This document shows positions 24,015-34,575 of a DNA stretch of 64,000 nucleotides, one piece after another. How positions within the stretch are numbered: position 1 is the first letter of the stretch; each line of letters begins with the position of its first letter. A program made the translations under genes and the position numbers. This DNA comes from Agapanthus africanus (lineage: Eukaryota; Streptophyta; Magnoliopsida; Asparagales; Amaryllidaceae), in contig JASDDO010000001.1 in assembly GCA_030015575.1 (NCBI GenBank), positions 324,107,595-324,171,594 of the forward strand, read 5' to 3'. The notes under the pieces are model-generated. The model saw nothing but the letters and a program-made list of their open reading frames with translations. It ran no database searches and was not told the origin of the DNA.

Positions 24015-26225
24015 TGAAAGGTTCCTAGGCACCCTATAGAGGTCTCACAAGGCATCGAACATGCCAATTTCAAAAATTATGGGTGCCGCGAAACCCTAAC
24101 GCGGATCTTAGACTAGAATTCTAGGCGAAACACAAAACTAGTTAACTACTTAACTAAAAGTTAGATGCTACAACCTTTGTAGATCCGGATATCCACTTCC
24201 TTAGCTCCACGTAGTCATCCTCTCGCTGTCCTTTTCGAATCCTAGACTCATTCGTCGGCTTCATCGGGAAAACGAGCGGAATAGGTCGTCGGCTTCGTGT
24301 CAAAGACGATCTACGTCGAGGTTGCACAAGCTCAAGCTCCGACTTCACAAAGTTGTGAAACTTGTGAAGAAAACACCCAAAACAACTTGGCAAGAGGTAG
24401 AGGGTGAAGAAATAGGAGGTGGGTTCACTTTAGAATTGGATTTCACTCACTTTTTCTCAAGTTGCCATTGATGGCATCTAGTTTTCTCTCTTGAAGAAGA
24501 AGGAGAAGATGAAGCTAGTTTATGATAAGTTGTTTTTAAAATGAAAAGAAAAAAACATATTTATCATAATCTAACTAGGGTTAAGTGTAGAGAATAAACC
24601 ATGGTCACTTGAGAGGGTTAGGGTTAAGCATGATGACAAGAATGGTTGCATAAGTCAAAGCTTCATGAAGCTTCAACTAGAAACAAAAGAAGCCACCATA
24701 CTTATCTAAATCATTTCCAAATAAATAAACAAATAAATAAATGAAAAAGCAAAACCCTAATCATCTCTTAACCATGGTTTAATCCTTTACACTTAACCAC
24801 AAGATCAAGTATCATCAAACATGATACAAAAATGTGCACAAAAGCATATCACATATACAATGTGCATCAAGTGAGAAAAATCCGTTTAAAGTGAACCAAT
24901 ACTAGTTAATGCAATGTAATATATCAAATATATAATTATACATTAAATCATTAAATCAACATTTGATTCAATGATCCGGTCATGTCTCACATAACCGACT
25001 AGAATCCAATGTATCGATTTATCGAATCAATGATTCGATAACTAGGTCATATCGAATATAACCAATCGAAACATATATCGCGAGAATGAAATGCGGTATC
25101 ACATACACGCATTATTCTCGGTCCTGCACATATCTCATATGCGCTCCTATTTCGTTTCGCTTGAGCCAGGAAACCTCTGTGTAGGACTCTAAAGACTCGT
25201 CAATACACCGGTAGCAGATGATGATCATATCAAGCACCCACAAGCCGCAAGCGGTCTGCTAAACATAACGGCCATCTGGGTATTGAGCGATCAGAAGATC
25301 GACGAGCTAGCCCGCTCACACTCCTGTGAATCCAACCAGTAACACTTACCGTACAGTCCGGTCTGTTCGTCTGATATGTCGCATATCAAGTCTAGGGGTG
25401 GTATACGTCAGACCCCAATAACCGATAAGTCGTGCCGATGTGAGGCTCATAACGGGTCGAGAAACTACTGGTAACACTTACCAGCAAATCTCTGATCAGC
25501 CCTGGCCAGGGACTTCCCTGTTACGGCCAATCGAGCACAGCGCAACATCAACCCCCAATACCGGGAGAGACGAAACCCCTCCTATCGCTCATTGCCTCCA
25601 TGTGACTCGGGACTGTACCCAAAGACCACCGTTTTGCATGCCCTCATAGACGTGGTAAGGTGGAGATCAAAGCACAGTGGGAATCACACAAGACTCTATG
25701 ACGATCTCGGGTCTACAGACTAACCTGTACAAGTGTCACCTGAGAACTGCCATCTGACATGAGGTATAATACCATCTGGGAGTTCTCGGCGAGTCGGTCC
25801 AGTGTACCCAGTCTCCACTGAGCACCCGTATACCATCTCTGATGTCAAACACCAATGGATGTGGGATCATCCATCGCCCATCTCATGGGTCGAGAAGCGT
25901 ATACGCTAGTCTACTCTGGTATATCAATGCCCCGTCTCAATACACCCACGACTAGGGACCTTGAAGGATGTACTTATGGACTACCATGTCCCCACTAGTA
26001 TGATCTGCATCACAGTCCAGGTAGTCAAGTACATATCCTAAGGGCTTTACCAACATGTAACTATAAGACAGTATAAAGAGACTAGTGTACATGTTAAGAT
26101 AAAGAGTAACCAGATAGCATACTATCATATCGAGCAAGAAAGTCATCTCTATATATGTCCAAGCATCCAATATAATATACATCATCTGTACAATACTGGC
26201 CTCTAGGGCATACATACAACCAACA
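24015..26225 (-). repeat. 3' LTR of A2
   Basis: 2211 bp; on the minus strand it runs TGTTGGTTGTATG to CCTTTCA. Paired with 32359-34570. Confidence 0.93.
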
Positions 26226-26239
26226 ATCTCCCACTTGCA
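26226..26239 (-). other. Polypurine tract of A2
   Basis: On the minus strand GTGCAAGTGGGAGAT lies between the pol stop codon and the 3' LTR start, the same as in A-inner. Confidence 0.8.
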
Positions 26240-29200
26240 CTAGGGCCAGCTGCTGTAGTATCGCATACCGAGCATCCCGAAGAGTCTCTCAAACTGTATC
26301 TGGGGAATGGCCTTCGTGAGTGGATCCGCGGTGTTGTTCTTCGTGTCAACCCTCCTGACCTCGATCTCCCGGCGATCAACTATCTCCCGGATCAGGTGAT
26401 ACCGCCTCAGAATATGCCTGGATCGCTGATGGGACCTGGGTTCCTTGGCCAAAGCCACCGCTCCATTGTTATCGCAATACAAAGGTATTGGATGCTCAAT
26501 GGATGGAACCACTCCAAGTTCAGTAATGAACTTCTTGATCCAGACAGCCTCTTTGGCAGCATCGTTGGCAGCGATGTATTCAGCCTCCATCGTCGAGTCT
26601 GCCACGGTTTCCTGCTTGGAACTCTTCCAGCTAACCGCCCCTCCGTAAAGGGTAAAGACAAAGCCCGACCGCGACTTAGAGTCGTCCTTATCACTCTGGA
26701 AGCTCGAATCGGTAAAGGACTCCACTTGGAGTTCTCCGTTACCATACACCAAGAACATATCTCTAGTCCTTCGTAAGTACTTAAGAATGCTCTTCACAGC
26801 TGTCCAGTGACTCTCTCCAGGATCAGCTTGATACCTGCTCACTATACTTAGTGAGTATGCTACATCGGGTCTGGTACATAGCATCACATACATGATAGAG
26901 CCTACTGCCGAAGCATAGGGTATCCCTTGCATGCGAGCTCTCTCCAAATCAGTCTTGGGAGACATCTCTTTGGAGAGAGTGACTCCAGAGATCGTGGGTA
27001 AGTTCCCACGCTTGGACTCTTCCATACTAAACCTCTTTAGTATGGTGTCAATGTACCTGGATTGGGACAATCCCAAAATCCTTTTGGATCTATCTCTATA
27101 GATCCTAATTCCCAATATGCAGGAGGCATCACCAAGATCTTTCATTGAGAATCTTTGTGATAAGAAGAGCTTGACCGATTGCAGCATAGGAATATCATTT
27201 CCTATCAAGAGTATGTCGTCTACGTACAATACGAGTAAGACAACCTTACTCTCTGCCACCTTCTTGTAGATACAAGGTTCATCTGGATTTTTGACGAAAT
27301 CAAACTCTTTGATAACGACGTCAAAGCAGATGTTCCAACTCCGCGATGCTTGCTTTAATCCATAAATGGATTTAAGCAGCTTGCACACCTTGCCGCTGCT
27401 CCCACTGTCTACGAAGCCCTCTGGCTGAGTCATGTACACGCACTCTTCTAAATCACCATTTAGAAAGGCGGTCTTAACATCCATTTGCCAGATTTCGTAA
27501 TCATGATAAGCAGCGATGGCAAGCATGATCCGGATGGATTTAAGCATAGCCACTGGAGAAAAGGTCTCGTCATAGTCCACACCTGGTCCTTGACGAAAAC
27601 CCTTTGCTACAAGTCTAGCTTTGAAAGTCTCCACTTTCCCATCTACACCAAGTTTCTTCTTGAAGATCCACTTGCTCCCAATGGGTTTTACCCCTTCAGG
27701 AGCAACGTCCAAAGTCCATACTTTGTTGGTGTACATGGATTCCATCTCGGACCGCATAGCATCCAGCCATTTCACTGAGTCCCCACTCGTGATGGCCTGC
27801 TCGAAGCTAGTTGGGTCATCATCCTCCATGATGCAATCCTCGCTTCCACCATCAATGAGAAAACCGTAGTATCTCTCAGGTGGACGTGAAACCCTACTAG
27901 ATCGGCGGAGAGGCTGGGGTTCGTCGGGTACTATCGAATCTTCTGGTTCCACTAAATCTTCAGTTATAGTTTGTGTATCTGGAATTTCTTCCAGCTCTAC
28001 CACTTTGCCACTAATTTCTTTTTCAAGGAATTCCTTTTCTAAAAAGGTGGCATATTGAGAAACAAACACTTTTTGTTCTTCAGCATGGTAGAAAAAATAT
28101 CCTTGGGAATTCTTAGGATATCCCACAAACTTGCAAAGAACAGACCGTGCCTCGAGTTTGTCTGGATTTTGCCTTTTGACATAGGCCGGACAACCCCATA
28201 TCTTAACTCGTTTAAAATATGGTCTCTTCCCACTCCATATCTCATATGGTGTGGTAGGTACAGATTTAGATGGAACTTGATTCAATAGGTATGCTGCTGT
28301 CTCCAGTGCATAACCCCAGAAGGAAATAGGTAACTCAGCTGTGCTCATCATAGAGCGCACCATATCTAATAGGGTGCGGTTCCTCCGTTCAGATACACCG
28401 TTGTGCTGTGGTGTATATGGAGGAGTCAGCTGAGAGAGAATCCCATTCTCTTTTAGGAAGTCCAGGAATTCATTGCTCAAGTATTCCCCTCCTCGATCAG
28501 ATCGTAGGATTTTAATACGTTTTCCGGTTTGGTTCTCAACTTCTTGTTTATATTCCCTAAATTTCTCAAAAGCTTCTGATTTGTGTTTCATCAGGAACAC
28601 ATACCCGAACCTAGAGAGATCGTCAGTGAATGTAATGAAGTATGAAGAACCATCCCTGGCATGTGTAGACATGGGACCGCATACATCACTATGTATAAGT
28701 CCCAAGAGTTCGGTAACTCTTTCTCCGTGTCCCGTAAACGGAGTTTTGGTCATCTTGCCTTTGAGACATGACTGGCAAGTGTCATAAGATGAAAATTCGA
28801 AAGGTTTCAAATATCCATCCTTATGCAACTTAGCCAGTCGTGTCACATTGATGTGACCCAGTCTACAATGCCACAAGAAGGATTCGTTCAGTTCTGAACT
28901 CTTCCTCTTGTGTGTGTTTGTTATGCTCAGAACTGTTGATTGATTTAGAACATAAATGCCATTGCACAACGTGCCTGATCCAACCAACTTTTGGTTACGG
29001 AAAATGTTCATAACATTATCCTGTAATACAAAATTATATCCCTCTTTACTTAATAAAGAAACCGATATAATGTTGCATATCAGGTTCGGCATGTAATAGC
29101 ATTCGTTCAGAACCAATGTATTTCCAGTTGGTAATACAAGGTGATATTCTCCGACAGTCTTAGCTGCAACAATTGCACCATTTCCAACTCTAATGTCTTT

Positions 29201-29485
29201 ATCACCTTCTCCAAGTTCTCTACCTTTCCTTAGCCCATGTAACTGATTACATATATGGGATCCTGACCCGGTATCTAATACCCAGGACGTAGAGCAAATG
29301 GAGAAACAGTTCTCTGTAACGAACACACCCGAAGAAAATGCATCATCATGTACTTTCTTCATTCGGGTGGCATGGGAATCCTGGTATTCCCCTATATCCT
29401 GTTCAGTCCTATAACACTTATAGGAAAGAACGGAACCAACGTTCCCCAGCACAGTAAAACATGCGGGTTCGGTCAATACATCCAT
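26240..29485 (-). CDS. pol: Copia pol polyprotein (protease-integrase-RT-RNase H), intact
   Basis: 1081 residues from the ATG at 29485 (A at -3, G at +4); the frame stays open 20 codons further upstream but only through a splice-like pyrimidine tract from a GTG. Visible in order: aspartic protease (D71-T-G-S-G); GAG-pre-integrase zinc site H206/H211/C237/C240; integrase with D267, D330 and E366, giving exact DD35E spacing; RT about 560-830 with D669 and YVDD at 754-757; RNase H about 920-1081 with D926, E967 and D1005. Together these would cleave the polyprotein, copy the RNA and integrate the cDNA. The first ~65 residues have no recognisable domain, and there is no capsid or CCHC knuckle. 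Homologous frames at 14545 and 4854 start in the same way. Confidence 0.95.
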   Translation of the reverse strand: MDVLTEPACFTVLGNVGSVLSYKCYRTEQDIGEYQDSHATRMKKVHDDAFSSGVFVTENCFSICSTSWVLDTGSGSHICNQLHGLRKGRELGEGDKDIRVGNGAIVAAKTVGEYHLVLPTGNTLVLNECYYMPNLICNIISVSLLSKEGYNFVLQDNVMNIFRNQKLVGSGTLCNGIYVLNQSTVLSITNTHKRKSSELNESFLWHCRLGHINVTRLAKLHKDGYLKPFEFSSYDTCQSCLKGKMTKTPFTGHGERVTELLGLIHSDVCGPMSTHARDGSSYFITFTDDLSRFGYVFLMKHKSEAFEKFREYKQEVENQTGKRIKILRSDRGGEYLSNEFLDFLKENGILSQLTPPYTPQHNGVSERRNRTLLDMVRSMMSTAELPISFWGYALETAAYLLNQVPSKSVPTTPYEIWSGKRPYFKRVKIWGCPAYVKRQNPDKLEARSVLCKFVGYPKNSQGYFFYHAEEQKVFVSQYATFLEKEFLEKEISGKVVELEEIPDTQTITEDLVEPEDSIVPDEPQPLRRSSRVSRPPERYYGFLIDGGSEDCIMEDDDPTSFEQAITSGDSVKWLDAMRSEMESMYTNKVWTLDVAPEGVKPIGSKWIFKKKLGVDGKVETFKARLVAKGFRQGPGVDYDETFSPVAMLKSIRIMLAIAAYHDYEIWQMDVKTAFLNGDLEECVYMTQPEGFVDSGSSGKVCKLLKSIYGLKQASRSWNICFDVVIKEFDFVKNPDEPCIYKKVAESKVVLLVLYVDDILLIGNDIPMLQSVKLFLSQRFSMKDLGDASCILGIRIYRDRSKRILGLSQSRYIDTILKRFSMEESKRGNLPTISGVTLSKEMSPKTDLERARMQGIPYASAVGSIMYVMLCTRPDVAYSLSIVSRYQADPGESHWTAVKSILKYLRRTRDMFLVYGNGELQVESFTDSSFQSDKDDSKSRSGFVFTLYGGAVSWKSSKQETVADSTMEAEYIAANDAAKEAVWIKKFITELGVVPSIEHPIPLYCDNNGAVALAKEPRSHQRSRHILRRYHLIREIVDRREIEVRRVDTKNNTADPLTKAIPQIQFERLFGMLGMRYYSSWP

Positions 29486-29949
29486 ATTATTATCTTCATT
29501 AGGGCATGAAATGGTCGCTACCTGGAGAGAGAGAGAAGAAAACACTTTAGCGTATGCTCGTGCAAGATCAGATTGGTTATTATCTTATCTAATCAGGATG
29601 GCTCCCACTGCTTTTTATCAAATCTTCCTTCAAACCCTAAAAGGAAAGACTAGCCGGTATTAATTACACACTACAAGTTCGCCAATCTTTCAGCCAGGCC
29701 AGTGTCGGTACTTTGAGGGAGGTCCCCCGTGCTTTCGCACGAACCTAATTACTGTAAACCTCATTTTCCCAGAGGCGTAACCTCGTTAACACCTTTCTAC
29801 ACACCTACTTGATCGGCTAATTGTAATGTGTAAAACTCTCCCAGGAGTAACTCTTACTCGCAGTGGGTATCGGGATCCAACTATCTCATAGAAGGTATGC
29901 AATCTCATTGAAAATTTCAACACTTGAAATTCCCGATAATATTTTGCCC

Positions 29950-30163
29950 CTAGCAGCTATATGATCTTAACATAGTCAACAAATCATAAGTGCTAGTCAA
30001 GTTCAACCCGTCATTTCCCGATTGAATTAAACCCACCCGCACGACCCTTAACATAGTCAACAAAGTCGCACGACTACCCTAATCCAATCGCATCATATGC
30101 TTATACAGATAAGCACTAATTAGCTACCGCACACCACGCCTTAACATAGTCAACAAACGTAGC
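29950..30163 (-). other. Three-hairpin array in the leader (A2)
   Basis: All three loops carry TTGAC-TAT-GTTAA, which forms a 5-bp inner stem with one G-U pair. The pol-proximal hairpin has stems CTAGCA/TGCTAG and TATGAT/ATCATA; its counterparts in A-outer and A-inner have GCTATG/CATAGC and CCTGTG/CACAGG at the same place. Sequence differs but pairing is kept. Confidence 0.65.
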
Positions 30164-30185
30164 ACGAATACTAACTAGTACTTAT

Positions 30186-30204
30186 CTGAAATGACGGAGG
30201 GCTA
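30186..30204 (-). other. 19-base invariant leader block (A2)
   Basis: Minus-strand copy of TAGCCCTCCGTCATTTCAG, identical to A-outer and A-inner, directly downstream of a small GGTTTT/AAAACC hairpin. Confidence 0.6.
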
Positions 30205-32112
30205 CGACAGGTTTTTCTGAAAACCTATTGCGTAATGAACTTGATATCGTTGTAGAATCAAATGAAGTTTTGAAATGGAGTGATTTTGAGGCTTTTCTAG
30301 TTTTGCTAAAGGGGTCACTCCCGGTGAAGGGATCGTCGGCCCTTTCCTCGTCGAATGAGGTGCGGGATATATCATATATATCACTGTGCAAAGCAAAAAC
30401 TCTTAAAAGCAATCAAAGCCAAACCGAGTGTGTAGCATCTGCCAGTTATTGCTAAAGGAGTCACTCCCGGTGAAGGGATCTCGGTCCTTTCCTCATCGAA
30501 TAAGGTGCAGGGTATATCATATATACCGCTATGCAAAGCAAGAACTGTAGCTACCTGTTTTGTTTAAAATTTGATTCTACAACATCTTAGGTTTCTTTTC
30601 TTTCATTAATCACATTAATGAAGTCCCATCATTTAAATACCTAAACATCACAGATAGATATGACGTACACTTATGCCATCCGCATTCGCCTCGATGTCCC
30701 CTCGTGCACCGTTAGGTTAGGTAACTAACGACAGAGCAGGGCAGGGCTAGCGCGGGTGTAAAACATAAGTAACGTCTATATAATATATCATATATACTAT
30801 ATACTATATCCATCACAGAACATCACATGATCACATCACAGATATCGCAGCAGAAGAAACATATGAAACATTGGATATACTAGGACGTCCGTGTTTTCAA
30901 TACGAGCCAGTATAAAACACGGATTCCACGGTCGTGATGAATAGCCAATCCCACACCCCTAGACCCCTACGAGAGCGGCAAGCAACCCTGCCAATTCTAG
31001 GGTTAGGAGACCCGGACTCGACTCCTCGAGTTGGTCTCCCACTGGACCCCAGAACCCGGTTACTTGTGCTCCCCTCCTTGGGTCTATCCTAATGCGGAAA
31101 AGTAAATAATATACAAAAGGTGACAACTTCCGCTACCTGGAAGTGCCCCAAATAAAAGAATATTACATACAAGTTTTTACATGAATGTAAATGAAAAACA
31201 CTCATCTCACATAAAAACCCCCCGGCTATTCAAACACGACGATCCAATATAACATATCCAGCAACACATAACATCACATGTCATCAACGTAAGTAAGTAT
31301 GCATACACCGATTGTCGTCGACGTATAGCAACGACAATCGGCAATACCACTACATACTACACTTACGGTCACAGAAAAGAAAGTGTAAAACTACAACAGT
31401 TGGAATCCGCAACCTCTTTAGACATCGCATGCCTAACAGATATAAATCCCGCATTTTAGTCTCATTATCGAAAACTCTTTTCAATATCATATGGGACTAA
31501 ATTGCTAGATTTATAACATTCATTCAGTTATCTCATAACTACTTGTGAATTCCAATTATTGTATCACATTCCAGATAAACAGAAAATGTTAAACTTTCCG
31601 ATCGAACAGTCGAATACCCAAGTTTTCCCGATACAGCTCAACACATGAAATAAGTCTAACAACATTCAGTTCGTGCCTCAGTACCAACGGTCCAGCCGTA
31701 GAAGGGTCAAGCCAACGCCTCACATGTGGCACGCCGTACTGCCCCAAACCCGAAGGTTCAAAGGGCAGTTCAAGACGGTCACATAATCGAGTTAAGGTTT
31801 GTTGTCTTCTAGAGGGTCCATCGCGTTACTTGCACTACTTAGAACGTCGTTAAACTACGGAAAAATCCAACACTTGGAAATTTCCCGATAGGGGAAAAAT
31901 TGGGTATTTATATTCGGTCGAACTTTTTAACATATTCAAAAGATTATCCGGAAAAACACAAAGACGAAATTTGATAATCCGATCGAAACTTTGATTCCCA
32001 ATAGTACCCCAGAATACTCTTCTGTAGAGTCACAACAAAAATATCCCAGAAAATATAGCATTAAATTATATGAGTTACTGTGCAGAAATCATCATACAAG
32101 GGAACAGTAAGG

Positions 32113-32158
32113 CCGTGGAACCGCCGCATCATGCATAGCACGTGCCGCGGTTCCGCGG
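32113..32158 (-). other. GC-rich RNA hairpin after the primer site (A2)
   Basis: Same position (about 190 bases from the primer site) and same stem base as in the A-plus copies. At the tip, the A:T pair of A-outer (2016/2024) is a T:A pair here. One bulge and two mismatches are present. Confidence 0.6.
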
Positions 32159-32344
32159 TGGAAAAGTCGACTTAGGCCCTCGTATTTCACAGTAATTCAA
32201 ATAACACCCTGCTTGATTTTCTGCATATTTTTAATTGACAAAAATCCTATTTTTTAGAAAAAGTCCAGAGAGCTATTTTGGGGTTAGGTTTTCGGTTCGT
32301 CCGGCTTTCAAACTCCGTCTAGACTTCGTCTAAGGCTCTAGCTA

Positions 32345-32357
32345 GGCTCTGATACCA
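32345..32357 (-). other. Primer-binding site of A2 (tRNA-iMet)
   Basis: Reverse complement of TGGTATCAGAGCC, one base from the 5' LTR end at 32359. Canonical and unmutated. Confidence 0.9.
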
Positions 32358-32358
32358 G

Positions 32359-34570
32359 TGAAAGGTTCCTAGGCACCCTATAGAGGTCTCACAAGGCATC
32401 GAACATGCCAATTTCAAAAATTATGGGTGCCGCGAAACCCTAACGCGGATCTTAGACTAGAATTCTAGGCGAAACACAAAACTAGTTAACTACTTAACTA
32501 AAAGTTAGATGTTACAACCTTTGTAGATCCGGATATCCACTTCCTTAGCTCCAAGTAGTCATCCTCTCGCTGTCCTTTTCGAATCCTAGACTCATTCGTC
32601 GGCTTCATCGGGAAAACGAGCGGAATAGGTCGTCGGCTTCGTGTCAAAGACGATCTACGTCGAGGTTGCACAAGCTCAAGCTCCGACTTCACAAAGTTGT
32701 GAAACTTGTGAAGAAAACACCCAAAACAACTTGGCAAGAGGTAGAGGGTGAAGAAATAGGAGGTGGGTTCACTTTAGAATTGGATTTCACTCACTTTTTC
32801 TCAAGTTGCCATTGATGGCATCTAGTTTTCTCTCTTGAAGAAGAAGGAGAAGATGAAGCTAGTTTATGATAAGTTGTTTTTAAAATGAAAAGAAAAAAAA
32901 CATACTTATCATAATCTAACTAGGGTTAAGTGTAGAGAATAAACCATGGTCACTTGAGAGGGTTAGGGTTAAGCATGATGACAAGAATGGTTGCATAAGT
33001 CAAAGCTTCATGAAGCTTCAACTAGAAACAAAAGAAGCCACCATACTTATCTAAATCATTTCCAAATAAATAAACAAATAAATAAATGAAAAAGCAAAAC
33101 CCTAATCATCTCTTAACCATGGTTTAATCCTTTACACTTAACCACAAGATCAAGTATCATCAAACATGATACAAAAATGTGCACAAAAGCATATCACATA
33201 TACAATGTGCATCAAGTGAGAAAAATCCGTTTAAAGTGAACCAATACTAGTTAATGCAATATAATATATCAAATATATAATTATACATTAAATCATTAAA
33301 TCAACATTTGATTCAATGATCCGGTCATGTCTCACATAACCGACTAGAATCCAATGTATCGATTTATTGAATCAATGATTCGATAACTAGGTCATATCGA
33401 ATATAACCAATCGAAACATATATCGCGAGAATGAAATGCGGTATCATATACACGCATTATTCTCAGTCCTGCACATATCTCATATGCGCTCCTATTTCGT
33501 TTCGCTTGAGCCAGGAAACCTCTGTGTAGGACTCTAAAGACTCGTCAATACGCCGGTAGCAGATGATGATCATATCAAGCACCCACAAGCCGCAAGCGGT
33601 CTGCTAAACGTAACGGCCATCCGGGTATTGAGCGATCAGAAGATCGACGAGCTAGCCCGCTCACACTCCTGTGAATCCAACCAGTAACACTTACCGTACA
33701 GTCCGGTCTGTTCGTCTGATATATCGCATATCAAGTCTAGGGGTGGTATACGTCAGACCCCAATAACCGATAAGTCGTGCCGATGTGAGGCTCATAACGG
33801 GTCGAGAAACTACTGGTAACACTTACCAGCAAATCTCTGATCAGCCCTGGCCAGGGACTTCCCTGTTACGGCCAATCGAGCACAGCGCAACATCAACCCC
33901 CAATACCGGGAGAGACGAAACCCCTCCTATCGCTCATTGCCTCCATGTGACTCGGGACTGTACCCAAAGACCACCGTTTTGCACGCCCTCATGGACGTGG
34001 TAAGGTGGAGATCAAAGCACAGTGGGAATCACACAAGACTCTATGACGATCTCGGGTCTACAGACTAACCTGTACAAGTGTCACCTGAGAACTGCCATCT
34101 GACGTGAGGTATAATACCATCTGGGAGTTCTCGGCGAGTCGGTCCAGTGTACCCAGTCTCCACTGAGCACCCGTATACCATCTCTGATGTCAAACACCAA
34201 TGGATGTGGGATCATCCATCGCCCATCTCATGGGTCGAGAAGCGTATACGCTAGTCTACTCTGGTATATCGATTCCCCGTCTCGATACACCCACGACTAG
34301 GGACCTTGAAGGTTGTACTTATGGACTACCATGTCCCCACTAGTATGATCTGCATCACAGTCCAGGTAGTCAAGTACATATCCTAAGGGCTTTACCAACA
34401 TGTAACTATAAGACAGTATAAAGAGACTAGTGTACATGTTAAGATAAAGAGTAACCAGATAGCATACTATCATATCGAGCAAGAAAGTCATCTCTATATA
34501 TGTCCAAGCATCCAATATAATATACATCATCTGTACAATACTGGCCTCTAGGGCATACATACAACTAACA
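32359..34570 (-). repeat. 5' LTR of A2
   Basis: 2212 bp, TGTTAGTTGTATG to CCTTTCA on the minus strand. About 20 differences from 24015-26225 by eye. Confidence 0.93.
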
Positions 34571-34575
34571 CGTCG

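Larger units (their letters stand above)
29486..32344 (-). other. Non-coding structured leader of A2
   Basis: About 2.9 kb between the primer site and pol, without gag. In element order it carries the GC-rich hairpin (32113-32158), the duplicated ~130-bp unit (about 30430-30545 and 30250-30400), the 19-base block (30186-30204), three hairpins (30134-30163, 30038-30074, 29950-29996) and the acceptor-like site (about 29520-29542). A 76-codon open frame at 30182-30412 overlaps the duplicated unit but is probably fortuitous. Confidence 0.7.
24015..34570 (-). mobile_element. A2: complete, young Ty1/copia element lacking gag
   Basis: 10556 bp on the minus strand with perfect 5-bp TSDs, two ~2.21-kb LTRs, a canonical primer site, a ~2.8-kb structured leader, a splice-acceptor-like site, an uninterrupted pol frame and a polypurine tract. 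Counting by eye, the LTRs differ at roughly 20 sites (about 99% identical), many of them C/T or G/A. Everything needed in cis and all pol domains are present, but there is no gag. It is therefore best described as gag-deficient and possibly mobile with Gag from another element. Confidence 0.93.

Noticed and set aside
30182-30412. 76-codon open frame conserved between A2 and A-inner (11464-11697)
   Set aside because: It overlaps the duplicated structured unit, is broken in A-outer, and shows no family motif. Conservation is explained by nucleotide similarity of young copies.
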